The translations under genes were made by a program, and so were the position numbers. Source: an uncultured Lachnospiraceae bacterium (GTDB lineage: Bacteria; Bacillota; Clostridia; Lachnospirales; Lachnospiraceae). Taken from it: a stretch of 12,734 bases of DNA. Positions within the stretch are counted from its first letter, which is position 1, and every line of letters begins with the position of its first letter. Under the pieces are notes generated by a model that worked only from the letters and a program-made list of their open reading frames with translations, did no database searches and was not told the origin of the DNA. Positions 1 through 6,189 of the stretch are shown piece after piece. The stretch is from NCBI GenBank assembly GCA_910584725.1, contig CAJUBE010000058.1:1-12734 (forward strand), in the 5' to 3' direction.

Positions 1-110
1 CCGCTGCAATTGTAACAGACACAATTTATTCCCTCAAAACCATTGACATACCATCTCACATCCACTATGATAAACACATCAGGAATTTCCCGGCGCAGGA
101 TTTCGCGCAT
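1..110 (-). CDS. Possible 5' end of a divergent gene cut by the window edge (weak)
   Basis: Read on the minus strand, an ATG at 110-108 opens 36 codons with no stop up to the window edge, beginning MREILRREIPDVF and ending in a Cys-rich stretch (C-V-C-Y-N-C). An in-frame TAA lies 10 codons upstream of the ATG. Codon choice looks gene-like, with CGC, GAA, ATC and CTG. The only nearby Shine-Dalgarno-like sequence is a weak AGAAAG about 6 bases before the ATG. A frame this short can stay open by chance, and I do not recognise the peptide. If real, it would be a gene divergent from the Rpn gene, and the forward promoter at 43-71 would lie inside its beginning. Confidence 0.18.
   Translation of the reverse strand, partial: MREILRREIPDVFIIVDVRWYVNGFEGINCVCYNCS
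43..71 (+). promoter_or_regulatory. Sigma-A-type promoter upstream of the Rpn gene
   Basis: A perfect -35 hexamer TTGACA (43-48) is followed after exactly 17 bases by TATGAT (66-71), one mismatch from the -10 consensus. Transcription would start near 78 and give a leader of about 180 bases before the ATG at 258. I see no riboswitch in that leader, only a 5-bp stem TGACA/TGTCA (112-126) followed by ATTTTCC. A poorer promoter-like pair, TTGACT (205-210) with a weak -10 near 228-233, lies closer to the gene. The hexamers and spacing are seen; use as a promoter is inferred. Confidence 0.45.
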
Positions 111-257
111 ATGACACTTTCTGTCAGATTTTCCTAAAACTTATACTTTATATCTCATGTCAACCAAACGGCTGCCGCATTTGCCGCAGACCGCCCGTCT
201 ACCATTGACTGTGCAGAAAGCATTTCTGTATCTGTCCACATCGAAAGGAGCTTCTAA

Positions 258-1412
258 ATGGAACAAAAGAAAACCACGTCACAAAGAGACCAACTCTCCA
301 ACAGCAAACCCCATGACAGCAGCAGTAAACTTATTTTCGGAAACGCCGAGCTCTGCTCCCAGTTTTTACGCAATTATATGGATATTCCCCTGCTCAAAAA
401 TGTCAGGGCGGAGGATATCGAGGACGTTACAGAACGCTATGTCCCAATGTTCACCGAGGAACGAAATTCAGATACGGTAAAACGTGTAAAAATATCAGAA
501 AATAATACTTTCTACTTCGTTTCACTTATTGAACATAAAACAAAAGTAGATTATAATGTGAGTATGCAGTTACTCCGATATATGGTCTACATATGGGAAG
601 ACTATGAGCGGGAGATGGAACGTAAGAAGAAAGGTATCAGCAAAACTAAGGATTTCCGTTATCCGCCGATTTTGCCCATCGTGTACTATGAAGGTGCCGG
701 AAAATGGACAGCTCCCTGCAATATCAGGGACAGGATTTTTTGCGAGCAGGCATTTGAACCGTTCACTCCTGCGTTTTTCTACAAGCTGGTGCAGCTGAAT
801 GCATACAGTATAGAGGAGCTGGTCAGTAAGAACGACGAGTTGTCGCTGTTAATGTTGGTCAACCGTTTACAGGACTCTGACGAGTCCCGAAAACTTAACT
901 TGCCGAAAGACTATCTGAAAGACTTGTCGGAACATTCTACGGACGAACTCCTTGACATCATCGCCAGAGTGACAGCCTCCATGCTGAGACATTTAGACAT
1001 ACCCGAAGACGAGGTCACGGGATTTACAGAACAGGTGAAGGAGAGAAAGATGGCAGAACTATTTGAAAATTTCGTTAATAATGTAGATATGTCTTCACTG
1101 TATAAGATTGCGCTGGAGCGGAGCAAGTGGCGGGCGACGCAGGAAGGTGAAGCGAAGGGCCGCGAGATCGGCCTTGCGGAAGGCGAAGCGAAGGGCCGCG
1201 AGATCGGCCTTGCGGAAGGCGAAGCGAAGGGCCGCGAGATCGGCCTTGCGGAAGGCGAAGCGAAGGGCCGTGAAGAAGGTCAATCCCAAGGGGAGGAATA
1301 TTTTGCGAAATTAACCCGCATTTTATTGGCGGCCGGCCGCTTAAAGGATTTGGAAAAAGCGGCTTCCGACGCAGAATATAGAAACAAATTATATCACGAA
1401 ATCGGACTTTGA
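258..1412 (+). CDS. Rpn/YhgA-like PD-(D/E)XK nuclease (putative transposase family)
   Basis: This 384-residue protein looks like the Rpn (recombination-promoting nuclease) / YhgA-like family, often annotated as putative transposase. Known members are DNA endonucleases that raise RecA-independent recombination. The PD-(D/E)XK core is visible: Asp72, then Glu92-x-Lys94 in LIEHKTKVD, followed by Gln104 and Arg107-Tyr108 on the next helix. The family signature LPIVYYEGAGKWTAP follows at about residues 137-151. After a helical middle part, residues 296-343 are 12-residue EGEAKGREIGLA repeats, then a short helical tail. The start is set by AAAGGAG (244-250), 7 bases before the ATG. The catalytic residues are intact, so it may be active. 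I see no terminal inverted repeats or target duplication, so it is not part of a recognisable insertion sequence. Family assignment is strong; its role in this cell is unknown. Confidence 0.88.
   Translation: MEQKKTTSQRDQLSNSKPHDSSSKLIFGNAELCSQFLRNYMDIPLLKNVRAEDIEDVTERYVPMFTEERNSDTVKRVKISENNTFYFVSLIEHKTKVDYNVSMQLLRYMVYIWEDYEREMERKKKGISKTKDFRYPPILPIVYYEGAGKWTAPCNIRDRIFCEQAFEPFTPAFFYKLVQLNAYSIEELVSKNDELSLLMLVNRLQDSDESRKLNLPKDYLKDLSEHSTDELLDIIARVTASMLRHLDIPEDEVTGFTEQVKERKMAELFENFVNNVDMSSLYKIALERSKWRATQEGEAKGREIGLAEGEAKGREIGLAEGEAKGREIGLAEGEAKGREEGQSQGEEYFAKLTRILLAAGRLKDLEKAASDAEYRNKLYHEIGL
1143..1286 (+). repeat. In-frame 36-bp tandem repeats in the Rpn gene
   Basis: Four contiguous 36-bp units (1143-1178, 1179-1214, 1215-1250, 1251-1286) each encode 12 residues on the pattern EGEAKGREIGLA. 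Units 2 and 3 are identical, unit 1 differs at one base (GGT for GGC), and unit 4 matches for about its first 20 bases and then diverges to EGEAKGREEGQS. Such near-perfect DNA identity points to recent expansion by slippage or unequal recombination. Because the unit is a multiple of three, copy number can change without breaking the frame. Gly/Glu/Lys/Ala-rich tails of this sort are common in the family. Confidence 0.95.
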
Positions 1413-1489
1413 GGGACAGTGCTCTCAGCAGCTTTTCCACGGCATTTCTTTTCTTATTTTTTATAAAATCACGCAATTTACCAATACCG

Positions 1490-1498
1490 AAAAGGAGG
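1490..1498 (+). promoter_or_regulatory. Ribosome binding site fixing the start of the Hint gene
   Basis: AAAAGGAGG lies 6 bases before the ATG at 1505. The same frame is open further upstream, to an ATG at 1409 that overlaps the stop of the Rpn gene, but that ATG has no comparable site and the extra 32 residues (rich in Phe/Leu/Ser) look like translated intergenic DNA. The ATG at 1505 is therefore preferred. In the 92-base gap after the Rpn stop there is only a 4-bp stem (TGCT/AGCA, 1420-1430), a T-rich run and a TATAAA (1462-1467) with no good -35, so I cannot say whether the pair has its own promoter. Confidence 0.85.
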
Positions 1499-1504
1499 AC
1501 ACAC

Positions 1505-3103
1505 ATGGAAAAATACTTTGCGCAGCGGGGAACGCTCCGGCACAACCTGGCGGAACGGGCGCAGTTCGACTGGCTGTCCGAAAGGATGGGCGGGGAGGCT
1601 CTGCTTAAAAAGAAATACCCTGAGCTATACAAGATTCTTCTGCACACAAGAGAGCGGCAGCTCCTGCAGGCGGAATCTGTAGAAAGCGGCGGGATGAGGG
1701 AGGAGACGCCATCGGACGGTTTGGGCGATTCCATGAAAATAAGATATCTGTCTTATCATTCCAACCGGGGCGCAGCCACGGTTTCCAGTATACATACGGT
1801 GGAGGAATCGCCGTCTCTGTTCATGGTCGGAAATCTGAAAGACAGCAGTCACGGACAGACGCTCCGCAGCTTTGCGGAATGCAGCAGCAACAGCCACAGG
1901 CTGCGCGGCGGTGTGACCTTGGATGCGCACGCACTTCCGGCGGCTGACAGTTACCGTTTCAGCGCAGAAACTACCTTTGTAAAAGTCTGTAGGGATGAAA
2001 ACGGAAGACCGTATGTTGAAAGTATGAGCGAACAGACCGCAGCCGTGAAGAGTGCGGTCGGGGAAGATCCTGTGAAGCAGATTACCGTTGCAGACCCGAC
2101 GCCGCGCAGACATCCGGGAGCAGAAAAAACAGTCATTTATTACAACAGGCAAGGGGATGGCTGTGATTACTCTTATAACTGTGTGGATGCCGAAAGCAGT
2201 CGTGTGGAGATTTACATACCTTTTACGGGAAGCATCGAATTTAACAGTAATTACCGACCGTTGTTTGTAGATAAAAATTACGGATTCCAGCTTCACATTG
2301 AAAATATAAAAAACGGAGTCGCAAGTTTTAACCCTGCATTCTGGAACAAGATTAAATGGAAAATAAGCGGCTCGACGCTTTTCTGGCAGTTCCCAGACTG
2401 CTGGCACACCGCATTGCATCCCAGTCAAGTGGGAATCATGGAAAATCTGAACTTCTACTGCAAAATGTATATCATGGCGGAGAATAAAAATCAGATAGGA
2501 AAACCACAACGACTGTCCGCAGTTATCACCTGTAACGACTCACCTTTTGACGATTCTGCCTGCAAAGTGATAGAGAGGCTGGAAATCCTATGGGGATGTT
2601 TTGCAAAGGATACGGACATTAGGATGGCGGACGGTTCCGCAAAACGGATTCAGGATATCAGACCGGGGGACCGGGTCATGACGGACAACGGCTCTAAAGA
2701 GGTGCTTGACCTGATTTCCGGAAACGAAGGAAAAATGGTTCGGATTGGTTCGGGACGCGGGCATACCATTACGGTCACTGAGGACCATCCTGTCATGACT
2801 GAGAACGGCTGGAAGCGGGCGCGGGACCTTACAGTCAGCGATACCCTTATGATGGAATACGGAAAAGACAACATCGCACAGCTTTATATATGCGACTACC
2901 ATGACAGGGTTTTCTCCATCCAAATAGAAACCGACGGCGCAATCATTGCCGAAGGATTTTTCATGGGTGATTTCGGCTGCCAGAATAAATGCTCGGCTGC
3001 AAAGGAGAACCGCACGTCGGTTTTGGAAGCCTTTCAGGAGGAAATGTCAGACCTTGCGTCTGAATTGAATGCGGGAAAGGAGGCGGACGGATATGGAAAA
3101 TAA
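1505..3103 (+). CDS. Hint-domain (intein/hedgehog-type) protein, first gene of an overlapping pair
   Basis: The 532-residue product has an unrecognised N-terminal part (1-364) and a Hint domain (about 365-494). Hint domains self-process by an N-to-S acyl shift at their first Cys. Seen here: the start WGCFAKDT with Cys365, the pattern DG-x-K-x-I-x-DI-x-PGD-x-V, the block B motif TVTEDHP (Thr425, His428) and the GW-x-R-A-x-DL segment. The C-terminal edge reads MGDFGCQNK; the His-Asn pair needed for intein C-terminal cleavage is absent, so full splicing is unlikely. The N-terminal part starts with a charged helical segment (to about 55); residues 180-360 look beta-rich. There is no signal peptide or membrane helix, and there are 12 Cys. 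The last 11 bases overlap the next gene, implying translational coupling. The Hint call is firm; the function of the attached region is unknown. Confidence 0.85.
   Translation: MEKYFAQRGTLRHNLAERAQFDWLSERMGGEALLKKKYPELYKILLHTRERQLLQAESVESGGMREETPSDGLGDSMKIRYLSYHSNRGAATVSSIHTVEESPSLFMVGNLKDSSHGQTLRSFAECSSNSHRLRGGVTLDAHALPAADSYRFSAETTFVKVCRDENGRPYVESMSEQTAAVKSAVGEDPVKQITVADPTPRRHPGAEKTVIYYNRQGDGCDYSYNCVDAESSRVEIYIPFTGSIEFNSNYRPLFVDKNYGFQLHIENIKNGVASFNPAFWNKIKWKISGSTLFWQFPDCWHTALHPSQVGIMENLNFYCKMYIMAENKNQIGKPQRLSAVITCNDSPFDDSACKVIERLEILWGCFAKDTDIRMADGSAKRIQDIRPGDRVMTDNGSKEVLDLISGNEGKMVRIGSGRGHTITVTEDHPVMTENGWKRARDLTVSDTLMMEYGKDNIAQLYICDYHDRVFSIQIETDGAIIAEGFFMGDFGCQNKCSAAKENRTSVLEAFQEEMSDLASELNAGKEADGYGK
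3076..3083 (+). promoter_or_regulatory. Ribosome binding site fixing the start of the LamG gene
   Basis: AAAGGAGG inside the end of the Hint gene lies 9 bases before the ATG at 3093. An in-frame ATG at 3069 is also possible, but it lies upstream of this site and would add only eight Arg-rich residues. The ATG at 3093 is therefore chosen, giving an 11-base overlap with the preceding gene. Confidence 0.85.
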
Positions 3104-6101
3104 AGTAAAAAATGCGTATGCCGCATACCGCATTGACAACAACGACTCCTTTGGAAGTTTTATCTCCGTCGGCAGCGCATCGTCCGGCAAAAGCATTGCC
3201 GCCTTCGATCTCTGGTTTTATGTGATAGATTGCGGGGATACGCTGATTTCCCAGAAAAACGGTTTTTCTTTAGGTATCCAGCAACAAGGATTTGTATTGA
3301 AGCACCCCCGGATTCCCAAAACCCTGTGTAAGCAAAGCAATATGGAACGGCTCACCGCTCAGACATGGCATAATCTCTATATGGGATATAACGATAAAGA
3401 GATTCAAATTTACGTGGACGGCATCCTTTTCTGGAAGAAGACGTGCAGTGTTTCTCCCTTCACGTCCGATGAATTTATGCTGGGAGAAGACCTTACGGGA
3501 TATATCCGTTCCTTTCGGATTTATGACTGCGCGATCGGAGAAGAAGATTACAAAAACTATTGCCTCGCTTCTGTATATAACGAAAAGACCATGCCGCATA
3601 TAACTGCGTTTATAGATTTTACGAAGGGTGAAATTTCGAATCTGTGTCCGGGTAACGTTGATGTACGGATTCACGAGGGATGTTCGCCCGTAAATCTGGT
3701 GAGCGTATACTGCCCTTCTTTGGGAAACGGCATTCTTTTTCCGAAATCCGCACAGAATACGGAAAAGCTTTTTACGGACACATTTTCTATCTACAACAAA
3801 CTGTACATACGCCCTTCGGAACAGGAGCTCCACGTGCTCGCCGCATACGGCGAGAGCAGCGAGGACGACTATGTAGAGATTTTCGGGAGAAAAAGCGGGG
3901 AAAACATGAAATTCGGAATCCGCCTCGGAAATCAGGAGTATCTGTTCCGGCAGGAAATCGGCAGCTTCCAATGGGCAGATGTGCTTGCGGTCGTTCAGGG
4001 AAAAACCGTCACCGCCGACATCAACGGCGTAGAGGAAAAGATTTCCATGACGGACGGATTTAAGAGAACACGGAAGGGGGATTTTCGGATTGGCGGAAAA
4101 GCCGATCTGCCCCAGACAAGCAGTGCGCATTATTTTCATACAACAGCCGTTTTTCAAAAGGCGCTGAATGCAAAGGATGCGGCGGATTTTATGGAAAACC
4201 ATCCTTTCCTTTTTGAAGATGATTTGACTGCATTGGTCAGATTCGAAGACAATTCCGCCTTGGAATGCGTCAGCGGGGAAATATTTCAGGTAGACGACAA
4301 AAATCTGTTTTTAGCGGAAAATACCGTGGACGCTCTGCCGGATTCCCCCTATCAATACCGCATTGCATACACGGCACAGCCGCCCTCGGAACTGAGCCGC
4401 TGGAAGGCGGAGCTTTTTGTCGGCGCACATCTGGGCTTCATGAAAGGAACGTTTGGATTGGTTCCACGCCCGGGGAAACGGTCTGAGGCGGTTCGGGATG
4501 CGATGATCCGCTACTACTCCAATCGCGCGGAGGTTCTGGCACAGGTTTCGGAATTATATACAAAGCCCCTGCTGAAACCGGAGGAAGTGCTGCAAGCCGT
4601 CAGCGGAAAAGATAAGACTACATACTATAAGATATATCAAGGCATGGACGGTGTACTGGAGAGCGAGGCTGCCCTTTCGGCGCCGACTGCCCTTATGGCT
4701 GGTGCGGCAGCAGCGTCGCTCTATGAAAATCTTCCTGCCTACATCGCTATCGGTCTGAGCATACTTTTGACGATCGGCATGACTATTCTGACGCTGGTCA
4801 ACCAACTGCGCAGAAAGAAACCTGACGTGGAGGAGGGGCATCTGCAGCTTCTCTCCGTCTGCTTCCAGCACGAACCGGACGACCATGCCTATAGCGCGAT
4901 CCGCTGTCGGAATCATGCGGGCGTCATTTCCGGAGCCGAATGGACGAGCAAAGACAAGAGCGTAGGCTCCGCCGTCTATATTGCCGATGAGATTGAAAAA
5001 GTCAAAGTAAAAATCCGTTTTAAGATTACAAACCAATCGGCGGAGTCAGCAGGCCCTTACGAAGTTTATATCGGAGCGGATGTAATCGGCGGGGAAAGCC
5101 GCCTGTTTGACGGATTCAGTTACAAAAAGGATGGTCTGACGGCGAATCAGGAGTATGAGGCGGTTTTGGAGTGCGAAAACGACGCGCATCCGACGGCGGA
5201 TTTTTCTTGTACAGAGGTCGAGCTTTTCTGGGGCGGCAGGGTCAATAAAAGCGCCGCTGTACTACCGAATACCAAAACCAAACTTTATGTGATTCCTACC
5301 GCACCCTGTCCGCCTATTTATCTTGACAAGGGCTGTGACGAGAATTTTATTGCGGTGGAATATTTGGATATTTTGTCAACGCTGCAGAAGGATGAACGGG
5401 CGGAAAATGTGGAGGGCGGGTCGGAAACATGTTTTGGCAGACTCCGCACCCTGCAGGACTTGAAGGATATTACACAGAGCTTATATAAAAACAGGGCATT
5501 TAAATATCTGGCGGAAGGCGACCCTTTCTATCATCCGGGTAAATTTCTCAAACAGCAAGTGATAAGCGGCAAAGGGACGCATAACATAACGCTGATGATA
5601 TTTCATGAAAACAGCTTTTTAATGGAAACTCAGGGGGTGGGAGCCGAATCACGGGCAATTGAATGTGATGTTTATGCGGCTATTCTTTACTATTTCTTTC
5701 TCCTGCATCGCGTGAAGGCGAATATTGTCCAGATGGTTAATCCTCTTTTGGCGGATGAGGTGTCTTGTATACACGAAAAGCTTCATTTTGAAAATGTCTA
5801 TCCGGCAGGATGGAACGCGCCTGTAGGGCAGAATTTTGAATTTTTCGGGCATTTACTGGTAGAAGTCCCGCCACAACGACGCATTCAGGGTCTGCAGGAG
5901 CCTTTGCTGTTTGATGCTTCCATGGGCATTATGACAGCCGGGGGAGTTCAGGCGTTGGCCGGGTATCCTTTTCGCGGATGCGACAGCGTGCGCGTGAATC
6001 GTGCGGTGGAAAAAGATACCTACCGCGGAACTGTGATTCGCGATGGCACGGGTGCCGAACTTGTACATGAACGGTACGCATTTACGAGGAAGAAACGGTA
6101 G
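3093..6101 (+). CDS. LamG-like / membrane-segment / putative transglutaminase-like multidomain protein
   Basis: A 1002-residue protein that I recognise only by parts. Residues ~10-155 look like a LamG/concanavalin A-like fold: WHNLYMGYNDKEIQIYVDG from Trp92, then an FRIYDCAI-type closing strand near 142. Residues ~225-375 repeat this pattern (WADVLAVVQGK from Trp294, DINGV, FRIGGKAD). A mainly helical stretch leads to one strong membrane segment (about 547-569) followed by RRKK. Residues ~580-735 look beta-rich. The last ~250 residues carry Cys858 (IECDVYAAILYY), His920 (FGHLLVEV) and Asp941 (LLFDAS). Order, spacing and local context fit the Cys-His-Asp triad of transglutaminase-like enzymes, which act on peptide or amide bonds. 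There is no N-terminal signal peptide, and 19 Cys are present. It overlaps the Hint gene and probably shares its job. LamG is fairly sure; the enzyme call is a motif-based hypothesis. Confidence 0.72.
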   Translation: MENKVKNAYAAYRIDNNDSFGSFISVGSASSGKSIAAFDLWFYVIDCGDTLISQKNGFSLGIQQQGFVLKHPRIPKTLCKQSNMERLTAQTWHNLYMGYNDKEIQIYVDGILFWKKTCSVSPFTSDEFMLGEDLTGYIRSFRIYDCAIGEEDYKNYCLASVYNEKTMPHITAFIDFTKGEISNLCPGNVDVRIHEGCSPVNLVSVYCPSLGNGILFPKSAQNTEKLFTDTFSIYNKLYIRPSEQELHVLAAYGESSEDDYVEIFGRKSGENMKFGIRLGNQEYLFRQEIGSFQWADVLAVVQGKTVTADINGVEEKISMTDGFKRTRKGDFRIGGKADLPQTSSAHYFHTTAVFQKALNAKDAADFMENHPFLFEDDLTALVRFEDNSALECVSGEIFQVDDKNLFLAENTVDALPDSPYQYRIAYTAQPPSELSRWKAELFVGAHLGFMKGTFGLVPRPGKRSEAVRDAMIRYYSNRAEVLAQVSELYTKPLLKPEEVLQAVSGKDKTTYYKIYQGMDGVLESEAALSAPTALMAGAAAASLYENLPAYIAIGLSILLTIGMTILTLVNQLRRKKPDVEEGHLQLLSVCFQHEPDDHAYSAIRCRNHAGVISGAEWTSKDKSVGSAVYIADEIEKVKVKIRFKITNQSAESAGPYEVYIGADVIGGESRLFDGFSYKKDGLTANQEYEAVLECENDAHPTADFSCTEVELFWGGRVNKSAAVLPNTKTKLYVIPTAPCPPIYLDKGCDENFIAVEYLDILSTLQKDERAENVEGGSETCFGRLRTLQDLKDITQSLYKNRAFKYLAEGDPFYHPGKFLKQQVISGKGTHNITLMIFHENSFLMETQGVGAESRAIECDVYAAILYYFFLLHRVKANIVQMVNPLLADEVSCIHEKLHFENVYPAGWNAPVGQNFEFFGHLLVEVPPQRRIQGLQEPLLFDASMGIMTAGGVQALAGYPFRGCDSVRVNRAVEKDTYRGTVIRDGTGAELVHERYAFTRKKR
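4731..4799 (+). other. Central membrane segment of the LamG protein
   Basis: Residues 547-569, starting LPAYIAIGLSILL, are uncharged and hydrophobic, and are followed after two residues by RRKK. A second, more weakly hydrophobic Ala-rich stretch (about 528-545) comes just before, so a helical hairpin is possible. By the positive-inside rule the C-terminal half would face the cytoplasm. The orientation of the N-terminal LamG half is unresolved because there is no signal peptide. Confidence 0.75.
5450..6050 (+). other. Putative transglutaminase-like catalytic region
   Basis: Within the LamG gene, this stretch has helices (about residues 795-840), then Cys858 at the start of a hydrophobic helix ending in a V-K-A-N-I-V strand, His920 at the start of an L-L-V-E-V strand, and Asp941 after an L-L-F strand. 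This matches the usual transglutaminase-core layout: Cys on a helix, His before a V-E-V strand, Asp on the next strand. The Cys-His gap is 62 residues and the His-Asp gap is 21. No profile search was possible, so the call rests on this pattern. Confidence 0.45.
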
Positions 6102-6124
6102 AAGCAAATTTTTATCTTGTATAG

Positions 6125-6166
6125 AAAAGGAGCCGTGTACTAATTCTTAGTACAGCAGCTCCTTTT
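6125..6166. terminator. Bidirectional rho-independent terminator between convergent genes
   Basis: A long hairpin: outer arms AAAAGGAGC (6125-6133) and GCTCCTTTT (6158-6166) pair over 9 bp, and inner arms TGTACTAA (6136-6143) and TTAGTACA (6147-6154) pair over 8 bp around a TTC loop, with a small internal loop between them. Both strands end the stem in TTTT, so it can stop transcription from the LamG gene on the plus strand and from the giant gene on the minus strand. It sits in the 88-base gap between the two stop codons. Confidence 0.85.
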
Positions 6167-6189
6167 CATAATTTTACGCTTTTCGCGTG

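Noticed and set aside
112..135. Small stem TGACA/TGTCA followed by ATTTTCCT as a terminator or attenuator
   Set aside because: Only 5 bp of stem and a short T run, too weak to support a call.
205..233. Second promoter-like pair close to the Rpn start
   Set aside because: TTGACT is fair, but no good -10 hexamer lies at 16-18 bases; the pair at 43-71 is much better.
1143..1286. 36-bp repeat unit length similar to CRISPR repeats
   Set aside because: The units are directly contiguous with no spacers, lie in frame inside the Rpn gene and encode a typical family tail.
258..1412. Rpn gene as the transposase of an insertion sequence
   Set aside because: No terminal inverted repeats or target-site duplication could be seen around it; the family is a nuclease family despite the transposase label.
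1420..1467. Terminator or promoter between the Rpn and Hint genes
   Set aside because: The stem is only 4 bp, and the TATAAA has no -35 hexamer at a suitable distance.
1625..2509. 294-codon minus-strand open frame
   Set aside because: Lies opposite the Hint gene, whose start, ribosome binding site and domain content are well supported.
3270..4202. 310-codon minus-strand open frame
   Set aside because: Lies opposite the LamG-like domains, which are recognisable in the plus-strand frame.
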